From positions 1,364,001 to 1,428,000 of the forward strand of contig CM031554.1 of assembly GCA_018466975.1 (NCBI GenBank): 64,000 bases of DNA, in the 5' to 3' direction. The notes below the pieces were generated by a model that worked only from the letters and a program-made list of their open reading frames with translations, did not search any database and was not told where the DNA came from. A program made the position numbers and the translations under genes. Shown here piece after piece: positions 47,938-59,535 of this stretch. How positions within the stretch are numbered: position 1 is the stretch's first letter; each line of letters starts with the position of its first letter. The DNA comes from Sparassis latifolia (Eukaryota > Basidiomycota > Agaricomycetes > Polyporales > Sparassidaceae).

Positions 47938-50900
47938 ATGGATATAGTCGACTCTTCTCTGCGATCATTGAGAAAAGCGGCGGACAAAGGCCCTGCAAAG
48001 GAGAGGAAGAAGCACACTGAGACCATAGACCAAGTTGCCTCTCATCTCGTTCTTCTGGTAAGTTTTGTCTTATTGCGTGGGGTTTCTCTCTAAATTTTAC
48101 CCCCAGAAATCTTCCACGATATCACTGGAAGCTTCACGCAAAGTTGCCAGCTGTTTACGCGATCCGCTTCTCCCTCTATACGCAACATATCCTCTTCCAG
48201 CGCTACAATTTACAGCAGCATTGTTTCGCAAGATATACCATGAAAAGGTGTTGACATCTTTGGGGATGCAGCTTGAAGAGCAGAAGGCTATATGGGAAAG
48301 CGTATTGAATTCACTTCTGTCCGGTGTTCTGGTGAGTCGCTGTTGCATCGATTTGTTCCCTGAAGTTTCTGACATGCCGTGTGCATCAATAGGACTTTCT
48401 TGACAACAGCGATAACGGTGCGCTGCAGTTTTAAACAGCGCGTCTTTGCATCTAAGACACCGAACTAGAAACTGCGAAGAGCTCCATCGGAGCCGCTCTG
48501 TATCCGACCCTATGCGAGATTTGTTTCTCTCTATCTGCTCCCATGATGAGTGTTGACCTTAGATTCACGGTACGTGCTGTATGTATGCGTATATACGAAC
48601 AATCTCACATGGAGTGTCCACATATCATACTGGCACTTCAACAGGCCTACACTCTTCTCTCGGACTCGGTTGCTGCGCATACAGCCAACCAGCAAAAGCT
48701 CAGAGATAAGGAAATTCTTGGCGGGTGGGAAATTTGTATCCCCTTTCTCCGGTTCTTCTCTAATACTATCTACAGAGAGCGACTAGGGTCCATGATCTGG
48801 CGTACAAGAGGTGGAATACCATATTACCAAAACTTTACCGTGACTCATCTACTGGCTTTGGCTGTTTTGCAGATTATCTTGTTATGGAAAGCCTCCTGAA
48901 CCTCTTCGCCCGTCTTCTTCCGTCAACCAAGAGTTCGAACTCCGGACGCGCTAAGCGAGCAGCATTCATACACTCCGTATTCCTATCCTCGCCGCCCCCC
49001 GAGGTAGGGAACGTCGGCAAGGAGTTGGTGGAAATCCTAGAGCGCGTGTCATCTCAGGATTGGGAGGATACCGCTATCCGCCTCGTGGAAGCGCTTGCAA
49101 ATGCGAATATCACATTGTACGTCGTTCCCTTTTTTTGAAGACCGGTGATGACCTCAATTTTTTTGGTAGTTCTCAACCATTCGGTGTCAAGGAAGTAGTT
49201 GCTTGTCAACAGCGCAAGCCTACTGATCGCCTTTATGTGGACAGTAAAGCATTCGTGGCAAACGTACTTGTTGGAGTGAGTAGTAATGCCAATCCGTCCT
49301 GCGTCGTACATTCGTGACAGTGGTGCTGGTGTCATTAACGCTGACTATATGCTCGCCGATCATCTTTTTTTGCACGCATACGTTACTTAGGACGACCAGT
49401 ACGAGTCGTTAGACGTTTTGTACTCGACGATACGCAAGATTGATATCGGCCGCGAGCGACCGGGCGAAGACGAAGGTACCCAAGTGGTCATTCACACCAA
49501 TTCTGCCCCGACGCTCGGAAAAGAATCGATCATACCGGCAGTCGATACGGGCAAAAGCCAGTCTTTGACCGTGCATTTCGGAATTTTACAGAAAGATATG
49601 GAGCGATTTGTGAAAGCCCTAGGCAATCGTGGCCTGGTCAGTACTTCAGTGTATCTTACGTTCACCAACCCTGCTTACAGCGGAACAGAACAAGCACATG
49701 AAGGAGAACGCGACTCCCAAATTGTCTCTCGCTAAGTCGGCCACTCTCCTTGAATTTGACGCTCAAGGAAGGCCAGCACAGGAGCTCAGCCAGGAACAGG
49801 TATAGTTTCCTTCTCTTCGATTATAACATGTTATCTTGACCACTGGTATTTCACAGCGCATCGAAGCCGTGGCTGAATGTATGTATCGCGGGATCCAATC
49901 GTGCTACAATTTTGGTGCTAATTTCGGCCTTAGTTTACGGGACACAGCACAGCAGTGACGATGTCTCATCCGTGCATGATGTAGAGCTTATGACGGAGAT
50001 TACGAAAACTTCCCCTCAGAGATCTCCAAGACGTGCTCCCCTGGTCGCTGAGCCCAAGTTAATAGTCAAATCAAATTCAAAGCGTTCACATCCTCCATCC
50101 ACAACCATGCCTGCGTTATCCTTGCGTGCAACTGCGCTATCGGTTCCCACATCGGTAACGGCTTCTGCTGCTTCAAGGAATGCTCCCATGACTCCGCGTA
50201 ATGATTCTGCTCGGAGGATCACTGCTCCTCCTGCTCTGTCTCGTACCGGGACCCAGAAAATGCGTGACACCATATTTGGTACCAGCGACGAAGAGCTTTC
50301 TGAGATTTCGGATGTTGACTCGATTCCTCTGCCTCTTTCGTCCCGACAGCTTCCGACGAAGTACAAGCCTGTCGTGTCGCGCGTGAACAGCAAACCCAAG
50401 ACTCCGAAGTTGGCTGTTGAGCGTGGTGTACCTTCTGTTCACACTGGTCGACGTGTACTAGACTCTGACGATGATATTGCTGATGGCTCGACCAAAGTTT
50501 CTGCATCTCGGAATACCAGTCTTAAGGAGCAAGCTCCCACTGCGAAAAAGAAAGCCGTCCTTACCATTTGTGATAGCTTTGAGGATGAGATTGAAGATGC
50601 CCCTCCCACATCGGATGACTTTACCACTGTTCTAGGTGATCCTCTTGTACCTGTCGTCACACCCGGAAGACAGTCTAGTGCGATCGAATTCTCTGGAAAA
50701 TTCTCTGCTGGATTGATCTCTTCTAAAGCTACGAAGGAGGACTGCAAGGCTGGTGAGCATGCGAAGACGGTTTCTGGCGTGCCTATGGAGATAATTACCT
50801 CTGATTATTCCCATGCTCACAAAGCTTCCACTGAGAGCTCTGATATTACTGCTGTGAAGTCATCTGTTATCGCCGAGAATACCAAGTTAAAGACTGCGGC

Positions 50901-53559
50901 TGGCCAAACTGCTCTGAAGTCTGGTGCCCTTGTGATAACGATCCAACAAAACAATAGTGACGCTGTGCTCCCTGTAACGCCACCACGACCCATAAGGGAA
51001 GACCTCGTTATAGCTGTCACAAGGAAGCACGTTCATCCCTCGGGACCGGTCGCTAGAATCGAAGACGATGGTGTTGATAATAGTAAGTCGATGACCTCTA
51101 CCGTGGGACCTACTTCCCACCCTTTGAACAGCCCTCCGCTCGTCCTCACCAGCTCACGTCGTCAAGAGCGAGCACACATCTATTAAATCCCGCATGCGCA
51201 AGAGAGATCAAACTCTTCCGCAGGATCCCAAGGACGCCTTACACGTCAAAGGCTCGAAGCGTAAGCGGGGAGTAACGGACGAAGAGGCAAAACCTCCTGT
51301 CGCAAGCACCGATAACGCCGTTGTCGATGTTCGTGCCAGCAAACGACTTCGGAAGACCGGTAGCTCTCCAACTTGTACAACGGTCCCTCCAGAACGGACC
51401 GAGTCCCAGGTACTCCGTCCGCGGACAACGGCCGCCACTAGGGCCACCAAGACGTATCGCAGCAAGAAGGACAGGATCTCGTCCCCGGCAACTTCTACCA
51501 CCGTCCCTGCAGATATTGACTACGACTCACTGCCTACTCATCCGCTTTCTACATCCAGTCGCAATGCGTCGTCGCCTCTATCTGCTCGTCCCGTAGGCAA
51601 GAAGAAGCCCCGCAAGCTCGAGTGCCTGCTGCGACATCCACGCGAAGGACACGCGCTTCTGCTATGAAGGACAAGGCGAATAAGTTACCTCCTGTCTCGA
51701 CTGTATCCACTGTGGTGGCGAAACCCAGCCCTGCGTCCAACGCTTTGAACCTTCCGGCTCCCGAAGACATTTCACTACAAGATGAACAGAAGGTGAAATC
51801 TGCCGTGGAGAAGACGTCCAAACCAGTGTCACACAATCAATCAGCAGTCAACAAGATTCCTGCTCGGCTACAGCATCAGATGGCGAGTAGTGCTAATGTG
51901 TCCTAAGTCATCAATGGTAACACTTCCGTATTTTCCGATAGAATAACGTGTCTACGAGCATACTCAAACAGCCTGCACTCCCACAAGACGTGCACATACT
52001 CGCCACTGACAACGAAGCCAAAGTAAGATTCTCGTTATCGACGTGATTACAGTGCTATGAATGCCTTGCAGTCCAGGAGCTCAAAGAAGCAGCCTCATGG
52101 GCGGAAATCAAATAAGGCGCCTTGGGAGAACATCGAACTTGTGGATCCGGTCGGGGAAATAATGGCGGACAACTATGGTGCATCTCAGTTGGACGATAGC
52201 AAGTATGACGAGGCAGAAGTTCAAGTTAATGTGCAATGCGTCGAATTCGACAATCCGCTATCTGCCCAATCCGATCTGGCTGAAAGTGAGGCAGAGACGG
52301 GCACAGAGATGATTGAAGACGAGCCAATGACCGCGGTGGAAACGGCTCCGGTTTGTCTTACACACTCAGAGGAATGCTTTCATGTTCACAACCTGCTTCA
52401 GACCGAGAACGATCGTAACAAGGAAGATTTGGGAGCCAGGATCGTCTCTCCAACTATGGCGGTGAGTTTGACTCGATTAAAATTTAATTGGCGAAATTTA
52501 CTTCAAAATCCAGATACCCGACCCACCTGCGAAGCTCAGATCACCCACTCCGATAATGGAGAAATCGAACATAACCATCGACTTAACACAAGACGATTCC
52601 CCTGTGAAGACCAAGCCTCTAGCTAACACTGAGCATGCTTCTCCTCCCTCGCCCACCTACCTGCTCGCCCTGAGCCTCAATGACTCCGCCGACGAAATTT
52701 TACACTCCACGCCCTCTCATAAATCTGCCATCCGAGATCGCTCAAACCCAACCAAGGCTGCACGGTCTAGTCATACGGTTACGTTTGCCCCGATCGTGGA
52801 GGAACGGCAGCCGTCTCCTTCGTCGACAACGGAGGAGCTGGAAACTTTAGCCGCCTCGTCCTATATCAAGTCGCCCATTCAGGTCTCGGTAAAGGAGTCA
52901 CGCACCGTCAATCGTGGTGAGCGGAGAGCTATTAAAACACGTCAGTTTTGTTTTATCTTCCCTGCAGCGTCACCCAGTCCTATCCTCAAGACGAGTATTT
53001 ACTCGAAGCGTGAAATCAGGTACGAAGACGAAGGCGACGGTATTCATTTCTCGAAGAGAAAAAGCTCCGAGAACCGTGCGCCAGATATTCAAGACATTGT
53101 GAACGTCCTCGACGAGATACAGGAGGTCAGTTCACCTCCAACGCAAGCGTATACCACATCCTCATTTCCATCGCAGGTTCTGGTGCGCAAAATTACTAGG
53201 AGGTTTGATGGGGTCAGGTACGAGGTGCGCGTTGCTCGCGATGAGCTGGTCGCGGAAGCCACATCGGATCTGGTGAAGATGCGCGCTGAGAGGTACGCAT
53301 TCCTCTCTGAGATGTTGCAGATTTCATCCTGAGGCACTATAGTGTGGACAAGTTCAACGGACTGATCGACCTGGAGGCAGAATATGCGAAATTTGGACGG
53401 ATCGTGACAAACGGGTTCGAGGATCTGCTCCGAGTAAATCAGGAGATCTGCGATGGACTTGCACGGGCGACAGAAGAGCATGATCGCCATAGCCTTTCGA
53501 AGAAGATGCCAGCTGCTCTGTGCCCTGCTCTCCCACCAAGCATCCAGAGGTTCCGGTGA
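47938..53559 (+). CDS. Candidate meiotic chromosome-axis core protein (SYCP2/Red1-like architecture)
   Basis: Starts at 47938 (MDIVDSSLRSLRKAAD). Domains: a helical, ARM-like N-terminus to about 49110 (RDPLLPLYATYPLPALQFTA, WESVLNSLLSGVLDFLD, DYLVMESLLNLFARLLP); then NITFSQPFGVKEV and a small beta-rich domain (DRLYVDSKAFVANVLVG, ESLDVLYSTIRKIDIG, SLTVHFGILQKDMERFVKAL) placed like the PH/Spt16M-like domain of SYCP2 and Rec10; a Ser/Pro/Lys-rich disordered linker (49960-52900) holding ITIDLTQDD, a textbook SUMO-interacting motif (near 52565); and a C-terminal coiled coil (DIQDIVNVLDEIQE, VRYEVRVARDELVAEATSDL, FNGLIDLEAEYAKFGRIV). A 50-nt intron (53293-53342) is needed to reach the last coiled-coil exon, stop 53557-53559. 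One junction near 51600-51625 needs a weak intron or a frameshift. The match is by architecture, not by an alignment I can run. A generic ARM plus coiled-coil protein is the alternative. Confidence 0.7.
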
Positions 53560-54025
53560 ACTTTCGAGTCGATGCTCTAGTGTTAGTTGTTCATGCCCTT
53601 TTCTTGATGTCTTTATGTGTGAAGGAATTGTGAGTGGTAGACTCTCCTGCGGTGTAATACATATCACGAAATCGACGACGATGTTCAAGTTTACACGGCT
53701 TCCCAATGTTGCTCAGAGATCGTCCAGCGGCGGGTTGTACTTAGTCTAGGTAACTTTGCGATCGTACAGTACGCGTCTAAGTGAAATGATAAGATTATCT
53801 CCATGACCACGCTGCGGCAGTGCACGATCGACCTGCACCAGCTTGTGGATATTCTGGACGCTCTCCATACTCTTTCTATGACTTTTGCTGGATAGTATTT
53901 GAACTTGCTCTGTTTTGTCTCGTCATTTTGCATCCCGGGAGACGCTTTGTCACTGACTACCGTATCTCGAGGAGATCAGCACAGCCTACTCTCCGTTTCA
54001 GTACTCCTAACCGTCCTCTAGCAGG
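53560..54025. other. Intergenic spacer
   Basis: 466 bp between two plus-strand genes: the 3' flank of the axis-protein candidate and the promoter of the GT15 gene. Nothing else seen. Confidence 0.6.
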
Positions 54026-55830
54026 ATGGTGCTAAAGCTAAATACAACTACGCGCTATGTGGTCCTCGTGCTGTTCATCATCGTCGGTGTCCCCTTTTCT
54101 GTTCTGTGATAGCTCACGGAACTGATGAAGTCTTGTTATCTGTTGCTTCTACCAGGTCGGTTTGCATTCTATTCTTAGCTTCACGCACGAGGGTTACGGG
54201 CGCGCGACATCCTTCTCCAACGTAGCATCCAAGCTTTCGTGGTCGTCGACGCCGTCGCTAGATCCCGTTCCGGATGCGTACTACACCCCACCGAACACGG
54301 CGTCAAATTTGACTGGCACCCGAAGACACGATGCAACACTATTGATGCTGGCTCGGAACAGTGACACTGACAGTGCGGTGCGCAGTATACGCGAGCTTGA
54401 GGATCGGTTCAACACGCGACACCACTACCCATGGGTATTTTTAAACGAGGAGCCGTTCTCAGATGAATTCAAAAAGTGCGTAGAGAGTTACGTTCGAAGG
54501 TAGCTGTGTATGGGGTAGTTGCGCTGACGTTACTTGCAGGAGAGTTAGCAATGTTGCCTCGGGAGAGGTGTCTTTCGGACTGGTGCCCCACGACCACTGG
54601 TTCCAGCCTGCCTCTATCGACGAGGAGCGGGCGACGGCGAGCAGGAACAAGATGATGACGGATCATATCATCTACGGAGGTGCGTGTTGTTGATGACGCG
54701 TACGTGCGCTTGCTTAGCACTTTTCCGGTTGTAGGCAGTGTATCGTGAGCAACAGACGATGGACTTCCCTGCATGTATGCTGATGTTCCCACTATCACAC
54801 AGGTACAGGAACATGTGCCGTTTCAATTCTGGCGTGGGTATCTCATCTGTGCTTCCAATGTATCCTCTGATCAGTATTTCATAGTTTTTCTATCGCCACC
54901 CTCTTCTTCAGCAGTACAAGTGGTACTGGCGCGTCGAGTGAGTATCTTTTCCTATTTCACCTGCTGCCTTCTGAGGGATGTTGCTAAGGCCAGATATTCA
55001 CTTCCACTGCGACATTACTTTCGATCCATTTCAATACATGGAGGATAACAACAAGATTTATGGTACGTGCTACAAACACTCTTCAATCTCCATAACTTTG
55101 AGAATCTTATGGTATTGCAGGCTTCACGATCACAATGTATGAATACCTCGCAACTATCCCAACACTATGGGAGACGGTGAAAGGTAGGTAGAGATTTACG
55201 TCAATGACAGCCACGTGTGACGGAAAGTCGTGCAGAGTTCATCAAAGACCATCCGCAATATGTCGCGCAGGATAATGCGATGGGCTATATGTCCGAAAAT
55301 GGTGGTGACACATACAATCTTTGCCACTGTAAGCCGTTTCTCCTCCCTTTGATGTTCTGATAACTCAGCGCTTCGATATGCAGTCTGGAGTAACTTCGAG
55401 ATCGCAAGCATGGACTTCTGGCGCGGGGAGGCGTACTCTGCGTTCTTCGACTATCTCGACTCGAAGGGCGGGTTCTACTACGAGGTATGTGGTTTGTACT
55501 CTTCGTATTCTGCGTGCTGATCGTTTGTGGCTTCGTCAGCGCTGGGGTGATGCGCCCGTGCACAGCATAGCGGTGGCGCTGTTCGTGCCAAAAGATAAGA
55601 TCCACTTCTTCAATGAGATCGGGTACGAGCACAATCCATACACGCACTGTCCCCGTGGCTCCGACGCATGGGAACGGGGGAATTGCGCGTGCAGCCAGGA
55701 GCGCAGCTTCGGTGTGTCCACTTTTCCGAATCTCGCTAACGTGGTTTGCTCATGCCGACGATGCGCAGATTATGACGGATATTCGTGTATGCGCCAGTGG
55801 GATCGGATATGGGAGGATGCATCGCCTTAG
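54026..55830 (+). CDS. GT15 family alpha-1,2-mannosyltransferase (KRE2/MNT1/KTR type)
   Basis: Golgi type II membrane enzyme adding alpha-1,2-mannose from GDP-mannose to O- and N-glycans. Start at 54026 gives a short cytosolic tail and a signal-anchor (MVLKLNTTTRYVVLVLFIIV). The lumenal part begins with a variable stem, then DATLLMLARNSDTDSAVRSI, RFNTRHHYPWVFLNEEPFSD, FGLVPHDHWFQPASIDEERA, and SVSYRQQTMDFPACMLMFPL. The hallmark QYKWYWRVEPDIHFHCDITF contains the metal/nucleotide-binding EPD. NGGDTYNLCHFWSNFEIASM and DFWRGEAYSAFFDYLD are family-typical. The end is APVHSIAVALFVPKDKIHFF, HCPRGSDAWERGNCAC, then DYDGYSCMRQWDRIWEDASP-stop. The EPD junction uses acceptor TGCTAAG. All exons are in frame; intact. 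Confidence 0.96.
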
Positions 55831-55959
55831 CTCCCCAGTGTAGCAGGTCCGAGCGCATCTGTGCTCGTCCGTGTAGTGCGAGATCAAGGTGTGGCAAGAG
55901 GGAGGATCTAGATATTGCTCATCTAAGTTATATCATACTTTCTTGGCTTTCCTGCATTG

Positions 55960-56371
55960 CTGTTGACATAGAACTCATGAAAAGAGAGCTTTACTCACCC
56001 CCTATATTGCCGGTTTTTCAGGTGGAAATAATCTTCAGTTAGGGTCTTCGGAGGCACCCTGTCTGGGAATAATACCGGTGATATACCTCCTGTCTACCTA
56101 CTTACGTTCAAGACGGTTGCAGTATATTCATATTTGCGAAGGGTGCTACCCTAAAATAGTTGAAGGCTGGCAACAGCCCGCGGATCGACGCATGGAAAGA
56201 CTAACTCGGAAGTTTACTCATCGTTACACCGAAGTCTTAAGTCATGATGCAGTCGTACGGACGACTGACAACGATCTAATGATGATTCTTTGTTACCTAA
56301 CGACAAGAAGAAACAGGACTGCGTGCACTCAGACATGTTAGCTAGCGGGAATTGACAAAAATAGTAAAGAA
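55960..56371. repeat. P450 3'-flank duplication, copy A
   Basis: Matches 61595-62037 in the same order, starting at CATAGAACTCA, through GCTTTACTCACC, ATATTGCC and GGAAATAAT, and again at GCGACTGACAA-like sequence, then into the P450 C-terminal exon on the minus strand. The two flanks differ by substitutions and indels of tens of bases. It shows that the two P450 relics at the right end come from one duplicated segment. Confidence 0.75.
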
Positions 56372-56652
56372 CTAGGCCTCAAGCAACCCGACCTTCAGGG
56401 GCATCTTCGGCTTAATGCGCTCTCTGCCCACAGTGGGATACCGAATGCCGGCCATATTCCAAACAATCGGCTTGTCCGTCAACTCGAAGGTGAATTTCGG
56501 TAGCAGAGCCGACAAAACGACTCTGCGGAAAGGGACTCGTCAATCCTCATATGCATGAGAGGGGCGGGCAATACTCACTCATCTCCATTTCGGAGAACTT
56601 GAAGTCACTATTGAATATGTTGACTCAACACAACAGTAGTCAGTGCGTTTGC
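56372..56652 (-). pseudogene. Cytochrome P450, copy 5 (last two exons only)
   Basis: Minus strand. The last exon reads EVVLSALLPKFTFELTDKP, WNMAGIRYPTVG and PLKVGLLEA-stop at 56372. The preceding small exon reads DFKFSEMEM (near 56580-56607). P450 similarity, including the intron sequence CAGTGCGTTTG shared with copy 6, stops at about 56652, before the exon that would carry the haem cysteine. Everything upstream is unrelated. Not functional. Confidence 0.93.
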
Positions 56653-57751
56653 CAGCGGAACTGCCAATCGCACAGTAGTCAAAGTGAGAGGAGTATCTTG
56701 GAGGTCTCCGCATGTCGCTGAGAGCACGAATGAGAGTGCGGCCAATTCTGCCTGCGCTACCGGAATATGGAGGCTACGAGCGCATCCAGTGTATATTACA
56801 ACCGGTGCCGCTTGGAAGGTGCTTGATGGTATTCACAAAGCCAGGACTTTCGATCCATGGACGAGAGGCACGGAATTCTACCAATGAAGGCAGAGTTCCG
56901 CTGAACAGCCGTAGCGTACTGCTCGGTGTCGCGGTGTTACGGAGAGCTCGGTAAGGGGTTTTCCCTGGGTGACGACGATGGCATGGACATTAATTCGCGA
57001 TAATGCCACCATGCACGCATCAGATGAAGAAGACAAATTCTCGGTGCCCGTGTATACCATGGGTCCGAAGAGTCAGCACGCCATCGGCTGTCCATTCATC
57101 CGAAAATACGAGTATGTTGAATCTGCGTACTGTGAGTAGAAACAACACCGTTCGCTCGGCTTTGATATACTGGATCACTCACTCCACGTTCTGACACCCG
57201 CATTGCGGGTCTAGCAACGATGAAGAGCGATGACGAGATGTATATGCACATGTCCGCAGGGGGGAAACTTGCTATTAATACACTTGGACGTTGCCCTTTC
57301 CTCGAGGCGTTCCGGACACGGCGCAGGCGCTTCTCTCGGATGGTCAAGTCATCGTGCTAGCGTCGCCCATAGCGCTCGGATGCTCCTCTTTAGCTCGGGG
57401 TCAGATATGACCGCTGTGCCATCAGCGAACGAAGGAGAGTGAGCCGGGACGTATACGGTGTGACGATGTTGAGACGCGCATTGTGCTCGCGTGCGTCGTC
57501 GCGTCGCTAATGACTCCGGAAACGTTGTAAGGGAAACAAGACGATGTTTGATGCGGGTAGCGCATACGAGGGTCAGATGTAGAAAGAAGTCTGACTGGGG
57601 TCTTGCACCTATCAATGAGCTACCACTCAAGCCACCATTCGGTGGTGGTGGCGGTGGTGGATTATGCGAGGGGAGCCTCACACATTTCTATTTTCTCAGT
57701 CGACCAAAAATCGTCATAATTCACTCGCACCTCCGCCTAAAAGGAGCTAGT
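56653..57751. other. Intergenic; one unassigned protein-like fragment
   Basis: On the plus strand near 57005-57120 the sequence reads ASDEEDKFSVPVYTMGPKSQ followed by IRKYEYVESAY, and near 57225-57350 MYMHMSAGGKLAINTLGR. They look protein-like but belong to no family I recognise and have no clear start or stop. A GGT/GGC microsatellite lies at 57640-57662. Confidence 0.4.
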
Positions 57752-58897
57752 TCACTTCTTCCTCGCGACGACGACGAGAGTCTGATACGGATACTCGAAC
57801 ACGCCCGCCTTCCGATCGAGCCAGACCAAGCCGTCGGCGCGGTCGAGAATGGCATTGATGTCACGGACGACGGCCGCCTTGTCGTGTTCGGGGAGGATGG
57901 CGATGAAGCTGTGGCTCTGGGCGCGGTCGAGGACTAGCGCGCGGGTGCCGGAGAGCGCGTAGGACCAGGTGCGCTCTAGGGGCGGCGCAAAGAGGGCGGT
58001 GTAGGAGGGGGTGGCGAAGATGGCGCGCCAGAGGCCGAGGCGGAACTGGGGGGCGCCCTGCCCGTGACGCTCGATGCGCTCGCGCAGCTGAGCGACCCAC
58101 CCTGCGCCGTCCCTGCGCGTCAGGTGGGGGTTCGGTGATTCGGGCAAGAGCGTGGAGAGAGGCGCGCGGTGGGGTGGGAATGGGGATAAGGCATCAGTGA
58201 GTAGGAAGTGAAGGCGGGAAGGACGGACCTGTTCTCGAGGTTCCAGATAAAGGCGAGAGTGCCGGTGGGCTTGAGGATGCGGGCGAACTCGGCGGAAGCC
58301 TTATCATAGTCCGGGCACCAGTGGAAGGCCTGCGAAGGTTGGGACGGTAAGGCGCAGCAGCAGTGAAAGCAGAGTAAGTGCGAGAGAAACCCGGGTAAGC
58401 GCGCGCATATACACGAAGAGCGGGGGAGGCATGCACCTGGGCGATGACGACAAGGTCGGCCCAGCCGTCGTCGACGCCTGTGGAGTCGAAGGTGCCGTCG
58501 GCGACGGAGACGCGGGGGTCGTGGACGGACTTTGCGAAGACGTCGCGCATGCCCTCGGAGGGCTCGATGGCGCGGAACTGGTTCACAGATTGGGACCAGT
58601 CGGGATGTGCGAGGAGCGCGCGGGTGAAGATGCCAGTGCCTGCACCAATCCTGGTGGAGCTGAGTGATCAGGAAGCTATGGGGCAGATACACTCACTCGA
58701 CAATGTTGAGTGGGGCAGAGGCGGGGAGGGTATTGCGAATGTGGGAGAGGGCGGCAGCCTGGTACGAGGGCCGAGCACTAACGACGCGCAATGAGAACAG
58801 GGAAGTGAGGACTGGGAGCAACTGACCGATCGTAGAGCTCATTCGTTCCCGTCCCGAAGCCGGCCTTGGCGACGCTGTGCACCGAGTGCTCAGCCAT
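57752..58897 (-). CDS. Class I SAM-dependent methyltransferase (type 11 / CRG1-like)
   Basis: Small-molecule methyltransferase with a Rossmann fold. Start at 58897 (MAEHSVHSVAKAGFGTGTNE). After an intron come ARPSYQAAALSHIRNTLPAS and the SAM-binding motif I, NIVEIGAGTGIFTRALLA, interrupted by an intron in its middle. AIEPSEGMRDVFAK follows (acidic residue of motif post-I), then GWADLVVIAQ, AFHWCPDYDKASAEFARIL (FHW motif typical of the fungal type 11 group), GTLAFIWNLENR, and a C-terminal half with WRAIFATPSYTALFAPPLER and LPEHDKAAVVRDINAI. Stop at 57752. A TATA-like box TATAAATG lies at about 58963-58970. Substrate unknown. It sits near P450 relics, but physical closeness alone does not make a cluster. 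Intact. Confidence 0.93.
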
Positions 58898-58962
58898 GAA
58901 CACACTTTAAAGGAGGTGGGGGGACGCGGCAGAAAATAGACCGGTCGTGTTACAGCTCAGTC

Positions 58963-58970
58963 CATTTATA
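58963..58970 (-). promoter_or_regulatory. TATA-like box of the methyltransferase gene
   Basis: TATAAATG on the minus strand, about 70 nt upstream of the ATG at 58897. It supports the chosen start. Confidence 0.45.
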
Positions 58971-58979
58971 TGGTGCGCG

Positions 58980-59535
58980 CCAATTAGACGCCGCCACTTT
59001 TCGACAGTGGCCAATTTGACCATGATGGATGCCATAGAAAGGTTTTGAGAAGGTAACCGCGACCTTCTATCTCCGTCCTCCGGGACACTTGTACTAGAGA
59101 CTGAGTATTAACGTCGGCATTCGCGAGTGCTAAGGAGGGCGCGCTGAGCAAGCGTGGGCGAGCGCGACGGTGGATCGTCCGCTTTCGTCCTGTACACTCT
59201 TCTCGCTCTATCGCGCTCCTCCCCATCCTTTCCTCCCTGTTCCCGTCTTCTGCCGTTGTCCTGGCACTTCCAGCCTTCCAATGTTTCGTTAGCTCTCTCC
59301 AGGCCCGCGCTCTGGGGCCTTGCCAAGGAATCCGAGAGGACGAATGGGGCCTGTACAGAGTCTCAACATCCACAAAAAGAAAAAATAACTACATACCTGC
59401 GTCGCATTCCTCTTCAGGTCCACGTAAACATGGCGAACATGGTGTCGCCGAGGGCTTACATACATGGCAACCACATGTCACTGAAGGTTCGGCACTGCGA
59501 AATGGACAGGTCGCCCGCATAGCAGGTACGGGGAG
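58980..59535. other. Intergenic, no gene recognised
   Basis: Only short frames. The minus-strand 59108-59326 frame is Arg/Glu-rich low-complexity sequence. Confidence 0.5.

Noticed and set aside
57640..57662. GGTGGT run as a poly-proline coding exon (minus)
   Set aside because: The frame around it has no supported start, splice or homologue; it is more simply a microsatellite.
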